This document shows, one piece after another, positions 10,747 to 20,500 of a stretch of DNA of 64,000 nucleotides (the first letter of the stretch is position 1; each line of letters starts with the position of its first letter). A model generated the notes under the pieces. The model made no database searches. It was given only the letters and a program-made list of their open reading frames with translations, and was not told the origin of the DNA. The stretch is from Wenjunlia tyrosinilytica (GTDB lineage: Bacteria; Actinomycetota; Actinomycetes; Streptomycetales; Streptomycetaceae), in NCBI RefSeq assembly GCF_014646055.1, contig NZ_BMMS01000021.1, positions 1-64,000 on the forward strand, in the 5' to 3' direction. Both the position numbers and the translations under genes were made by a program.

Positions 10747-12417
10747 CTACGACGTGGGGGCGAAGGCGGTCACGCGGGGCCGGCCCTCCAGGGTGGTCAC
10801 CGCGATGGACAGGGCGAGGTTCCCCCGGACAACCACACGGTAGTACTCCGGGGAGACCGCGGTCCCCCCGGGGAAGCGGCCCCCCTTGACCGGTGTGCCG
10901 GAGTCGATCGGTATCCGGTAGAAGCGGCTGCGCGCGGAGGTGTCCCGGCTGCCCACGGCGGCGACCACGGCGCCGCTCCTGACGCCGACCACCTGGAGGG
11001 ACTGCCCTTCGGGGGCGATCTTGCGGTGCCACTTCTCCTTGCCCGTGGACAGGTCGAAGGCCGCCACCGTGTGGGAGCGGCCCTGCGTCAGCGCCAGACC
11101 CACGGTGGCGATCATGGTCGAGCCGTCGAAGGTGTAGTTCGGCAGGCTGTTGAACGAGCTGTCGGCCTCGGGGAGCTTGCCGAACGGCTGGGCGACGGGA
11201 ATCCGAGTGCCGGGCCGGCCCTTGGAGTCGATCCGCATGATGCCGCCGCGGGCGGCCGCGCTGCCCGGATTGACCATCGCCACGGCGGGCCTGGCCGACA
11301 CGACGGTCGCCTCGGCCCCCGGCCCGCCCTCCACCCGGTACTTCCACGCGGCCTTGGCCTTGTCGCGCTCACCGAGGTCGAGCCCGAATATGGTGGTCCC
11401 CTTGTCGCACTGCTCGGCGACCACCACGGCGGACGGCGCGGCCTTCCCCTCCAGGGGGCAGAACTTCGAACCGCCGACCTTCCAGTACCGCTTGCCCTTG
11501 TTGAGGCCGTAGGAGAAGAGCATGTGCGCGGTCGCCGCGTAGACGCGGTTGCGCTTGGCGTCCACGGCGACCGAGGGGTCGCTGAAGCCGGTGTCGGTGT
11601 CGGGGGCGACGTCGTGCGACCACTTGACCCGGCCGGTGCGCATGTCGGCCACGACGAGGAGGGTGCACGGGGAGGTGGTCGAGCTCCCGTCAGGGCGGTA
11701 CAGCACGGCGCCGAGGCCCTCGGAGGTCGCGTTGTCGGACATCTCGCACGGCTTGGCGCCGGAGACCGGGGGCTTGAGCTCCCACTGGCGGCGCCCGGTG
11801 CGCATGTCGTACGAGACGAGGCGGGAGACATCCCCCACCACGACGCTGCGCCTGCCCACCCACTCGCCGATGAGGCTGGTCCGGTTCTGCGGTCCGTGCG
11901 TGGGTCCGGACTCGGTCTTCCACAGCGCCGAGCGGTCGGCGGCGACGTCGAACTTCCCGGCGGCGGTGAGGCGCCGACCGTCGGGCCTGGCGGCCTCCTT
12001 CTTCCGGCCCTTGCCGCCGTCGCCGTCGCCGTCGCCGGACATGAAGTACACGGTTCCGACGCCTGTCAGGGCCAGCGCGACGACACCGGCGACGACACCG
12101 AGGATCACTCCGCGGCGGCGGCCACGGGGAGCGGGGGTGCCGGGGACGGGGGACCCGGGCTGCTGCGGATACGGCTGCGCCTGCGGGTCGCCCGCGTAGG
12201 GGTTGTAGCCGCCCGCCCAGGGCTGCTGGGGTGGGGGCGGCAGGGGCTGCTGCCCCTGGGGGTGGGGCTGCTGGGCCCGCGGCGATGACGGCGGCGGCTG
12301 GGCGTAAGGGTTCCACTGCGGCTGGACCGGCTGCGCGGGCAGCGCCGGGGGCGGCACCTGCGGATAGCCGTAGCCCGGCTGCTGGTTCCGGCTCATGTCT
12401 GTCGGCTCGTCGGCCAT
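10747..12417 (-). CDS. Membrane-anchored PQQ-like beta-propeller protein
   Basis: Function unknown. The 556-residue product has a Pro/Gln/Tyr-rich cytoplasmic tail (residues 1-98), a basic PRGRRR stop and one membrane helix (about 104-126). A large extracytoplasmic domain follows with repeated segments such as YDMRTGRRQWEL, ADMRTGRVKWSH and FDLSTGKEKWHR. These are the blades of a PQQ/quinoprotein-type beta-propeller. No PQQ-enzyme catalytic motif is evident, so binding or scaffold roles are likelier. It sits where the ESX secretion cluster lies in other streptomycetes and is divergent from a second Pro/Gln-tailed membrane gene. Confidence 0.88.
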   Translation of the reverse strand: MADEPTDMSRNQQPGYGYPQVPPPALPAQPVQPQWNPYAQPPPSSPRAQQPHPQGQQPLPPPPQQPWAGGYNPYAGDPQAQPYPQQPGSPVPGTPAPRGRRRGVILGVVAGVVALALTGVGTVYFMSGDGDGDGGKGRKKEAARPDGRRLTAAGKFDVAADRSALWKTESGPTHGPQNRTSLIGEWVGRRSVVVGDVSRLVSYDMRTGRRQWELKPPVSGAKPCEMSDNATSEGLGAVLYRPDGSSTTSPCTLLVVADMRTGRVKWSHDVAPDTDTGFSDPSVAVDAKRNRVYAATAHMLFSYGLNKGKRYWKVGGSKFCPLEGKAAPSAVVVAEQCDKGTTIFGLDLGERDKAKAAWKYRVEGGPGAEATVVSARPAVAMVNPGSAAARGGIMRIDSKGRPGTRIPVAQPFGKLPEADSSFNSLPNYTFDGSTMIATVGLALTQGRSHTVAAFDLSTGKEKWHRKIAPEGQSLQVVGVRSGAVVAAVGSRDTSARSRFYRIPIDSGTPVKGGRFPGGTAVSPEYYRVVVRGNLALSIAVTTLEGRPRVTAFAPTS

Positions 12418-12750
12418 GTCCCCATCCGAATCCGCGCTGCGGGCGCGCGGCTGCTGTCGATGCTGGTGTGAAAGGTCGGTGCTGGTGCAGGGTCAGCCGT
12501 TCGTCATCCCACGGGGGTTGGCATGGACGTCAAGGACCGCCAAGCGGCCAGAGACAATACCGCCCCTCCCGGGCCCCGCCGCGGGGTGGAGGGGGCAGGA
12601 CCTGCGGAGATCTCGTGCAGCTCCGTGAAGAGCGTTGCGGATCCGCCGCCCGCGGTGATGTATTCGCACGGCCGCGAGGGCGTGTACCACCGGCCGGAAT
12701 CACCCGCGGACCCGCCATGTAGCGTATTGCGGCCGACCACGAAGAAGGGC
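12418..12750. other. Divergent intergenic region with two-tier hairpin
   Basis: 333 bases between the divergent beta-propeller and small membrane protein genes, so both promoters should lie here. I see a hairpin with outer stem CCCCTCC (12563-12569)/GGAGGGG (12588-12594) and inner stem CCCCG (12574-12578)/CGGGG (12582-12586). A TTGACG hexamer on the minus strand is visible near 12530-12540, but I find no convincing -10 partner. No coding signal is apparent. Confidence 0.5.
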
Positions 12751-13608
12751 ATGCGTCCCCCCATGAGCCACCACCAACCGCAGCCTCCGCAGCAGGGATT
12801 CGGGCCGCCTCCGATGTACGGCGGCCCTCAGCAGCCGCATCCTCAGCCGAATCCCTACCAGCAGCCGCAGCCGCAGGGCGGCGGGTGGGGTCCGCAGCCT
12901 CCGCAAGCCCCGCCGCACCAGGCGCCGCCCCAGACCCCGCAGTTCCAGCCGCCGGGTCCCCCGCAGCCCGCACCCCGGCGCCGCACCGGCCTGATCCTCG
13001 GTGTGCTCGCCGGCGCCACCGCCCTTCTCGTTGTGGCGGGCATCGTGGGCCTGCCCCTGCTCGACGACTACCTCCACGGCCCCGTATACAGGATGCGCGC
13101 GGCCAAGGAGGTGAGGATCGACGGCAAGCCGTTCTCCCTGCAGAAGACGACCGGCAAGGCCTCGAAGAAGTACCAGGCGGAGGGCGGCCTGACCCCGCTG
13201 AACGCCAACTACACGCCGAGCGGGCTGGATCGGCCGCTCTATGTCGTCACCGGAGCCTACGGTGACATATCGGACCCCGCGAAGGCGATGAAGCGCCAGC
13301 TCAAGGACGGTGTGCGCGGCAGGGGTTTCGTGCCCGTCGACCAGGCCAGGACGTTCGACCCGAAGTCCAAGAACGCCGACGCCAAGGACGTCAGGGTCAG
13401 CTGCAACCTCTACTCCGCCAAGGAGGACCTCTCCCAGGAGAACGCCTCCCAGTTCGCCATCTGCGCGTGGGCCAACAACAGCACTCAGGGAATCGTCGCC
13501 TACTTCCCCGGAACGATCGAGCTGATGCCGGACATCGGCGACGATCTGCGCCAGTACGCGGACGCGACGATCGAGCTGCGCGATCAGATGCAGGTCGCGG
13601 CGGACTGA
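12751..13608 (+). CDS. Pro/Gln-tailed single-pass membrane protein
   Basis: Function unknown. The 285-residue product begins with a Pro/Gln/Gly-rich cytoplasmic tail (about residues 5-75), then APRRR and a membrane helix (about 80-102). A 180-residue extracytoplasmic domain follows, with two cysteines (in VSCNLYSA and FAICAW) that could pair. I chose the ATG at 12751 because GAAGAAGGG lies just before it; ATG 12763 is the alternative. The layout matches the neighbouring beta-propeller protein and suggests a shared membrane complex. No family is recognised. Confidence 0.82.
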   Translation: MRPPMSHHQPQPPQQGFGPPPMYGGPQQPHPQPNPYQQPQPQGGGWGPQPPQAPPHQAPPQTPQFQPPGPPQPAPRRRTGLILGVLAGATALLVVAGIVGLPLLDDYLHGPVYRMRAAKEVRIDGKPFSLQKTTGKASKKYQAEGGLTPLNANYTPSGLDRPLYVVTGAYGDISDPAKAMKRQLKDGVRGRGFVPVDQARTFDPKSKNADAKDVRVSCNLYSAKEDLSQENASQFAICAWANNSTQGIVAYFPGTIELMPDIGDDLRQYADATIELRDQMQVAAD

Positions 13609-13950
13609 CGGCGCGAGCCTCCGGCCGTTCGGGCCGAGCCCGTCCACACCCCGCGGCCCGTCACCCGGTGGTGCCGCCCGCGTCCTCAACAGCTCGTTAC
13701 GGACCTGTTGCACGGTCCACCGAAACGCTTCGTCAGGCGTGAATCAGGGCTTCCACATGCCGTTTCGCGCCTGACGAGGCGTGGTGCGGCCTGCCGTGGT
13801 GTCTCCACGGATGATTAGGCTGGGGCATACAGCGGCAGGACCACTCAGGGGGCACAGGGCCGCTGAAAACGGGAGGGCTCCCGCCGCGCGCATGCCACGT
13901 GCCGGATGTGGCGTGGGCGGAGAAGCAGTAGCAGTACAGGAGGCGCAGCA
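13609..13950 (+). other. Intergenic region with interlocked inverted repeats
   Basis: 342 bases without a gene. Two pairs of inverted repeats interlock at 13721-13777 (reported separately). A possible -10 element TAGGCT is at 13816-13821, but a matching -35 is not evident. A strong AGGAGG ribosome site at 13938-13943 serves the following GTG at 13951. Confidence 0.5.
13721..13777 (+). repeat. Two interlocking inverted-repeat pairs (possible pseudoknot)
   Basis: CGAAACG (13721-13727) is complementary to CGTTTCG (13761-13767). TCGTCAGGCG (13730-13739) is complementary to CGCCTGACGA (13768-13777). The order is A-B-A'-B', so both stems together would form an H-type pseudoknot; either alone is a simple hairpin. 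It lies 113 bases past the small membrane protein and 174 bases before the ATPase start. It could be a terminator or 5'-UTR element. Confidence 0.6.
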
Positions 13951-16338
13951 GTGACCAGCGATCGGGACGACGTCTACGAGGGTGACAACACCCCCGAAGA
14001 GGACGAGGAGTGGTCCGGCGCCGATTACACACCTCCGGCTTGGTACATGCAGAGCGCGAGTGCCGCCCCGGTGGCGCCCCCGCCCCCGGCCACGGCGCCG
14101 ACTCCGCCTCCTGCGCCGTCGGCGCCCGCGCCGGTCGCACCGGCTCCGTCGGACAGTGCGGTGGGGCGGACGCAGCGACGTGACGAGGGGACGGTTCGCT
14201 TCGGTGCGCTGCGCGCGCCGGAGACAAAGCCGGAGTCCGGGTCCGGGACATCGGCCGAGGAGCCCCGGTCCGAACCGGCACCGCGCCGGGACGACGGCAC
14301 CATGCGCTTCGGGGCCTTCCAACCCCCGTCGCCCAAGCCCGAGTCGGAGCCCGCCCAGGCGTCCGGCGGTGACGTCGGCGAGGACGCCGCCGCGGTGGGC
14401 AGCGGGAGGACGGAGCCGGGGCCCGCTCCGGTAGGGGCGCCTCTGCGTGACGACGGGACCGTGCGCTTCGGGGCGCTGCGTGCTCCCAAGCCGGAGGCTG
14501 CAAGTGGGTCGGCGGCTGGGAGTGCATCGGCGGCTGAGAGTGGATCGGCAACTGGGGGCGGGTCGGCGGCGGAGCCGAAGGCTGAGCCCTTCGACGAGCC
14601 GAAGCACGACCCCGAGTCGGCGCCGGAGCCCGCGCCCCTGCCCATGGGTGACGCCTCGTCGCCCCCTGCGATCCCCGCGCCCGCGGCACCGGCCTGGTCG
14701 GATCCGCCCGCAGCGCCCTCCGACGCTCCGCAGGATGCTCCCTGGAACCAGCATGCGGTCCCGCCGCTCCCCCCGCAGTTCCAGGCCGCCGAGCCGTCCG
14801 CCGCCGCACCGCGGCAGTCGGCGCACCCGCACGCGGCGCACCCGCATCCGGCGCCTCAGCAGCCCGCGCCGCCCGCGTTCCCGCACCAGCAGACACCGCC
14901 GCCGGTTCAGTCCCAGCCGCAGGACCAGCCGCAGGGCTGGCCGCCCGTTGCCTCACCGCAGCAGACACAGCAGCCGCAGGCCCAGCCGCAGGAGGGTTGG
15001 CCCGGGCAGGCGCAGCAGCAGCCTCAGCAGCAGCCCGCCGCGCACCCGCAGGCTCCGCCGCGTGGGCAACAGCCGCCCGCCCAACCGCAGCAGACACAGC
15101 AGCCGCAGGCCCAGCCGACGCCGCCGGTCGATCCTCGCCAGGGTGGCTGGCCCGCGCCTCAGCAGGCGCACACGGGTGCTCCCCTTGGCTACACCGCTGC
15201 CGTCGAGCTGTCCTCGGACCGGCTGCTGCGCAAGCAGCCGCAGCCGAAGAGGAACCCCAGCCCGCGCTTCAAGATCGGGGGAAAGGCCGCGGAGGCGGAG
15301 CGCCGAAGGAAGTTGGAGCTCATTCGCACCCCGGTGCTCAGCTGTTACCGCATCGCCGTGATCAGCCTCAAGGGCGGGGTGGGCAAGACCACGACGACCA
15401 CGGCCCTCGGCTCGACGCTGGCAACGGAGCGCCAGGACAAGGTCATCGCGATCGACGCCAACCCGGACGCGGGCACGCTGGGGCGCCGGGTGCGCCGTGA
15501 GACCGGCGCGACGATCCGCGATCTGGTGACCGCGATCCCTTACCTGAACAGCTACATGGACATCCGGCGGTTCACCTCGCAGGCCCCCTCGGGCCTGGAG
15601 ATCCTCGCCAACGATGTCGACCCGGCGGTCTCGACGACGTTCAACGACGAGGACTACCGCAGCGTCATCGACGTCCTCGGCCGCCAGTACCCGATCATCC
15701 TCACCGACTCGGGAACGGGCCTGCTGTACAGCGCGATGCGCGGGGTGCTGGATCTCGCCGATCAGTTGATCATCATCTCCACGCCGAGCGTGGACGGCGC
15801 GAGCAGCGCCAGTACGACGTTGGACTGGCTCTCGGCGCACGGCTACGCGGAGCTCGTCCAGCGTTCGATCACGGTCATCTCGGGGGTGCGGGAGACCGGC
15901 AAGATCATCAAGGTGGAGGACATAGTCTCCCACTTCGAGACCCGCTGCCGCGGTGTCGTGGTCGTGCCGTTCGACGAGCACCTGTCGGCCGGTGCGGAGT
16001 TGGACCTGACGATGATGCGGCCGAAGACGCGGGACGCGTACTTCAATCTCGCGGCGATGGTGGCCGAGGACTTCGCCCGCGCACAGCAGGCCCAAGGCCT
16101 GTGGACGGCCGACGGCAACTCCCAGCCCCCGCACCTGCCCCCGCCGATGCCCTACCAGGCCGACCCGCGGACGGGCACACCCCAGGCGCCCAACCCCGGC
16201 TGGCCCCAGCAGCCCGGGCAGCCCTGGCAGCACCCCCCGGCCCCGGGCTCCTATGGCTACCCCCAGGCCAACCAGCCGGGAAACGACCCGGATCAGCCCC
16301 AGCAACAACCCGGGTACGGCTACCCGCCGCAGCAGTAG
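13951..16338 (+). CDS. MinD/EspI-like ATPase with long Pro/Gln-rich N-terminus
   Basis: A 795-residue protein resembling the MinD-like ATPases found in ESX/type VII secretion loci. Residues 1-420 are low-complexity Pro/Ala/Gln sequence containing three copies of a motif around [10 protein letters not shown] (about residues 77-88, 113-123, 167-176). The ATPase domain starts near 465, with the deviant Walker A KGGVGKTT at 474-481 and LTDSGTG further on. The C-terminal 75 residues are again Pro/Gln/Gly-Tyr-rich. The GTG at 13951 has an ideal AGGAGG site 7 bases upstream. No EsxA/B or EccC gene is in the window, so its partner is unclear. Confidence 0.88.
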   Translation: MTSDRDDVYEGDNTPEEDEEWSGADYTPPAWYMQSASAAPVAPPPPATAPTPPPAPSAPAPVAPAPSDSAVGRTQRRDEGTVRFGALRAPETKPESGSGTSAEEPRSEPAPRRDDGTMRFGAFQPPSPKPESEPAQASGGDVGEDAAAVGSGRTEPGPAPVGAPLRDDGTVRFGALRAPKPEAASGSAAGSASAAESGSATGGGSAAEPKAEPFDEPKHDPESAPEPAPLPMGDASSPPAIPAPAAPAWSDPPAAPSDAPQDAPWNQHAVPPLPPQFQAAEPSAAAPRQSAHPHAAHPHPAPQQPAPPAFPHQQTPPPVQSQPQDQPQGWPPVASPQQTQQPQAQPQEGWPGQAQQQPQQQPAAHPQAPPRGQQPPAQPQQTQQPQAQPTPPVDPRQGGWPAPQQAHTGAPLGYTAAVELSSDRLLRKQPQPKRNPSPRFKIGGKAAEAERRRKLELIRTPVLSCYRIAVISLKGGVGKTTTTTALGSTLATERQDKVIAIDANPDAGTLGRRVRRETGATIRDLVTAIPYLNSYMDIRRFTSQAPSGLEILANDVDPAVSTTFNDEDYRSVIDVLGRQYPIILTDSGTGLLYSAMRGVLDLADQLIIISTPSVDGASSASTTLDWLSAHGYAELVQRSITVISGVRETGKIIKVEDIVSHFETRCRGVVVVPFDEHLSAGAELDLTMMRPKTRDAYFNLAAMVAEDFARAQQAQGLWTADGNSQPPHLPPPMPYQADPRTGTPQAPNPGWPQQPGQPWQHPPAPGSYGYPQANQPGNDPDQPQQQPGYGYPPQQ

Positions 16339-16345
16339 AACCCCG

Positions 16346-16387
16346 AACCGTCTGTGCCCTCGCCGGGAGGCGAGGGCACAGACGGTT
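16346..16387. terminator. Strong bidirectional terminator
   Basis: A perfect 19-bp stem: the arm at 16346-16364 begins AACCGTCTGTG, and its exact complement is at 16369-16387, with loop GGGA. It starts 7 bases after the ATPase stop and lies between convergent genes, about 100 bases from the ribF stop. It is by far the most stable simple hairpin I noticed in the window. Confidence 0.9.
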
Positions 16388-16450
16388 GACCGGGGAAGGC
16401 TGCCGGGCCGTCGTGGGCGTCGGCAGCAGCGGTCGGCGCCGCTGAACTCC

Positions 16451-16485
16451 GCCGCCGACTCACGGGCGCCGCAGCCCGTGGCGGC
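16451..16485 (-). terminator. Hairpin at the 3' end of ribF
   Basis: Inner stem CACGGGC (16461-16467)/GCCCGTG (16474-16480), flanked by GCCGCC (16451-16456) and a complementary GGCGGC ending at 16485. It abuts the ribF stop codon. It may act with the larger terminator at 16346-16387; support is moderate. Confidence 0.4.
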
Positions 16486-17438
16486 TACTGGGCGTCGAAG
16501 GTGTCCACCAGTTCGCGGGCGCGTTTGACGTCGGCGGCCATGCGTTCCAGGAGGTCGTCGATGCTCGCGAACTTTTCCTGGGTGCGCAGGTACGCCAGGA
16601 ATTCGACGGCCGCGTGGAGGCCGTACAGGTCCAGGCCCACCCGGTCGATCGCGTAGGCCTCGACCGTTCTGGTCCGGCCGTCGAAGGTCGGGTTGGTGCC
16701 GACCGAGATCGCGGCGGGCATGCGTTCGCCGTCCGTGATCAGCCAGCCCGCGTAGACGCCGTCGGCGGGGATGGCGGTGTGCGGCAGAGTCTCCACGTTG
16801 GCGGTGGGGAAGCCGAGTTCGCGGCCGCGCTGGGCTCCGCGCACGACGACGCCCTCCACTCGGTGGGGGCGGCCCAGCACCTCCATGGCGCCCTCGACGT
16901 CGCCCTCGCCGACCAGACGGCGGGTGAGGGTCGAGGAGAACGGGGTGCCGCCGCCCGCCTCGCCGCGCATCACCAGGTCGATGATCTCGACCTCGTAGTC
17001 GTACCTGGTGCCGAGGTCGGCGAGCAGCTCCACATCTCCGGCGGCCTTGTGGCCGAAGGTGAAGTTGGGGCCCTCGACGACCGCCTTGGCGTGCAGCGCG
17101 TCCACGAGCACCTGCCGGACGAACTCCTCCGGCGGGAGCAGGGAGAACTCGGCCGTGAAGGGGAGGATCAGCAACGCGTCCACCCCCAGCTCGGCCATGA
17201 GCTCGGCGCGGCGGTGGTGGGCGGCCAGGAGCGGGGGGTGGCTGCCGGGGCGGACCACCTCGCTGGGGTGCGGGTCGAAGGTGACGACGACGGCCGGGAC
17301 GCCATGGTGGCGTGCCAGCTCCACGGTTCTGCCGATGATCAGCTGGTGACCGCGGTGGACGCCGTCGTAGGAGCCGATGGTGACGACGCTGCGTCCCCAG
17401 TCCTCGGGAACGTCTGCCAAGCCCCGCCAGCGCTGCAC
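16485..17438 (-). CDS. ribF: Bifunctional riboflavin kinase/FAD synthetase
   Basis: Converts riboflavin to FMN and then FAD. The 317-residue protein has the N-terminal FAD synthetase nucleotidyltransferase motif GSYDGVHRGHQ (about residues 22-32) and VTFDPHPSEV. The C-terminal riboflavin kinase signature is GFPTANVE, then GVYAGWL and NPTFDG. The GTG at 17438 follows a GGAGGAG ribosome site; the longer frame upstream is not family-like. It lies downstream of truB, as in most actinobacteria, but is separated from it here by the protease-NTPase gene. Confidence 0.95.
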   Translation of the reverse strand: MQRWRGLADVPEDWGRSVVTIGSYDGVHRGHQLIIGRTVELARHHGVPAVVVTFDPHPSEVVRPGSHPPLLAAHHRRAELMAELGVDALLILPFTAEFSLLPPEEFVRQVLVDALHAKAVVEGPNFTFGHKAAGDVELLADLGTRYDYEVEIIDLVMRGEAGGGTPFSSTLTRRLVGEGDVEGAMEVLGRPHRVEGVVVRGAQRGRELGFPTANVETLPHTAIPADGVYAGWLITDGERMPAAISVGTNPTFDGRTRTVEAYAIDRVGLDLYGLHAAVEFLAYLRTQEKFASIDDLLERMAADVKRARELVDTFDAQ

Positions 17439-17546
17439 TGTGACCGCTCCTCCATGAAAACCACTTCGCATTGTGCAGGATCAAGACTGCCATGCTCGCA
17501 GGCCGCGTCCCGAACCGGCAGGCATCCCCGGAAGCAGTGTGCGACA

Positions 17547-20500
17547 TCACCCGACCCCGGCCGGGGCCTCGGCCGACCTGGAGAGGGTCTCCCATGTGCC
17601 TCGGGCGAACGCGGGTGAAACGGTCGCGAGCCGGCCCAGCCGCCGGTCGAGGTGGGCGGTGCCCTCGGGGGTGCGGCCCAGCAGGAGGGCGGCGCGGAGC
17701 ACCAGCTCGCGGGTGAGCGCGGCCGGGCGGCCCTGGACATGCTCGGCGGCGCCCTGGAGGACGGCGTCGAGGACGTCGACGTTCCGCTCGTGTTCGAGCA
17801 GGACGTCGAGGAGTTCCTGGCGCAGCGGGCGTGAGGCGCGCCCTCCCGGGGTGACGAGTACGGAGGCGAGGCAGCGGCGGACGGCCGGGGGCTGGTCGCG
17901 GACGAGGCCGGTGACGAGCGGCAGGAGGACGGCCCGGGCTTCGGGGCCCTGCTCGAGCCTGCGGTCGAGGTAGGCGGCGACGTGGACGGCGCCCTCGGGG
18001 CGCAGGTCGAGGTAGTCGCGGACCAGTTCCGCGGCGCGGCGGGACAGGGCGGGGGTGCGGACGTCGGCCAGCTCGCGCAGGACGTCGGCCACGGCGGCTC
18101 CGGGCTTCTCGAGCCGGGCCTGGAAGGCGGCGAGGACCTCTTCGGGGTGGGTGGACAGCGCGGCGCCGAGCGCGCTCGCGCAGAGGTTGGGGTCTGCGGC
18201 CTCGAACGCGGCCAGCGCCTGCGGAAGGTGCCGGGACCTGGTGGCGGGGTCGAGGACCAGGAGGGAGAGGGCGGCGCCGTGCACGGAGCAGTCGGTACTG
18301 CGGCCCAGCAGGATCTGGGCGGCGTAGCGCAGCAGGCGGCGGTCCGCGTCGGTCGTGATGTGCGGGGCGGCCCTCAGGCCGTAGGCACCGGCGGCGACAT
18401 GGCGTTCGAGGCGCTCGTCGTGGGACCAGCGGTCGACGGCTCGGCAGACGGCGGAGGGCTCGTCCTCGGCGAGGGCGGCGAGCAGTTCGTCGGCGCGGGG
18501 GTGGGCGGCGGCGACGAGTGCCTCGGTGAGGTCGTCGACGGCGCGGCGGCGGTGCGTGTGCAGCAGGGCCTGGGTGGCGGCGGCGACGGTGGCGGCCGCC
18601 TGGAGGCGGCGCTCGTCGTCGAACCACTCGCACAGGAGCGGCTGAACGGCGCCTGGGTCGTCGGCGAGATACCGGCCGGCGGCGTCGAGGAAGCGGTCCT
18701 CCCCCGCTTCCGAGGGCGGGGCGTCGGCGGGGAGGAGCAGGCGGAGCAGTTCCACCCGTTCGGGGAGGGGCAGGGGCAGCGCCATCCAGAACCGGGGCTC
18801 GAAGCGGCGCAGGCGGGGCGCGTTCTGGAAGCCTCCGATCCTGACGGAGTGGACCGTGATCTGCCGGGCCAGGAGGTGGAGGACGTCGAGATACCGCTCG
18901 GCGTGGGGCAGCTTGAGGAGCGTTCCGGCGAGGAGGTGGGCGGCCCACCAGGCGGATTCCTCGGGGCATGTCCCGTCGCCGTCGAGGGCCTGCGCCAGGC
19001 GTTCCAGGCGGGGGGTGAGAGCGGTGGGGCCCTGGGTCTCGTCGAGGGTGAGGAGTGCTTGGACGACGGGTCCGGCGCGGTGGCGGGGGACGGGGGCGGT
19101 TGGCGGTGCCGGCCGCGTTTCCGGGGGTGGTGGGGCCTTTCGGCCGCGGCGGAAGCGGGAGGGCTTCGGGGGCAGGGGGTCGGGGGACGGCGGGGCCGGA
19201 GGTTCGGCGAGGGCGAGGGTGTCCAGGGCCTCGTCGACGTCGAGGTGCAGGCCCTGGAGCCAGTCGGCGAGTTCCTCGTGGGTGAAGCGGTAGCCGCTGC
19301 CCGCGGGGGTCAGCAGCCTTTCGGTGAGCACAGCGCAGGCCCAGCCGGTACGCCAGGGGAAGAGTTCCTCGAAGGACTCGGCGTCCAGACCGCCCTGTCC
19401 GGGGCCGAGGCAGCGGCGGGCGGCCTCGTGCACCCGGCCGGTGACCTTCAGCGCCAGCATGCGCAGTGGCGTCGGGCTTGGGCTCGCCGTGGATTCGGCG
19501 GACAGGCGGAAGGCGATACGGAGGGCCGCGAGGTCGAGGTGGGCGGTGAACAGCTCGCCACGGCTGGGGGTGGCGTCCTTGGGGAGGTCGGGGACCGCTT
19601 GGCGCAGGTCGGCCAGCAGGCGCAGGGCGAGGGGGTGAGCCTCGTTGTGGCGGGTGAGGGCGTGGGCGGGGACGCCGAGGCGGGTGCGGACGCGTTCGGC
19701 CTGGGTTGCGGAGAGGGCGCCGACGCGGACGCAGGCGGGCAGCCAGGAGGAGGGCGGGCCGCCGTTGCGGGGCCGGTACAGCATCGGGGCGGGGAAGAGC
19801 GCCCCGGCGTGCTCCCAGTATTCGGGGCGGCAGGCGATGGCCAGCCGTACGCCGGATGTGCGCAGCCAGTCCGCGGTGCCGGACGTCCAGTCGGTGAGGC
19901 CCAGGGCCGGGGTGGGCATCTCCTCGGGGCCGTCGAGGACGACGAGGAGGGGGCGCCCTCCGGCCTCGGCGAGGCGGCCGACGGCGTCCGGGCAGGCGCC
20001 CTCGGGAGGCAGGGGGACGCAGGAAGTGGCGGCGACGATGCGGCCTGCGGCGCTGAGGGCCCGCTCGACGGCGTCCTTGAGGCCGTGGTCGTCCGGGTGG
20101 AGATCGGCACCGCGCAGCCACACGGTGGGGGCGGGGTTCTGGCCTTGGGCGCGGCGGATGGTGAGGGCGGCGAGCTCGGTGGTTCGGCCGCAGCCGGGGT
20201 CGCCCACGAGGCCGAGGACAAGGACGCCGGTGGCGGTCGGGGTGTCGTCGGGGGTGGGGACGTCGTTGGCGGTGTCTTTGGTGTGGTGGTTGGTGGTGTG
20301 CTTGGTGGTGCGCTTGGTGGTGTCTCTGGCGGTGTGGTTGGCGGTGTCGTTGGCGGTGCGGTCCGGGGTGTCGGTGACAGCGGGGTCGAGGAAGTGGTCG
20401 AGTTCTTCTTCGATGTCGGCTCGCTCCGAGCGTTCGACGACGGGTTGGAGACCGACGGTGGTGGCGGCGAGCTGGAGGGCACCGGCGAGGTTGAGGTCGG

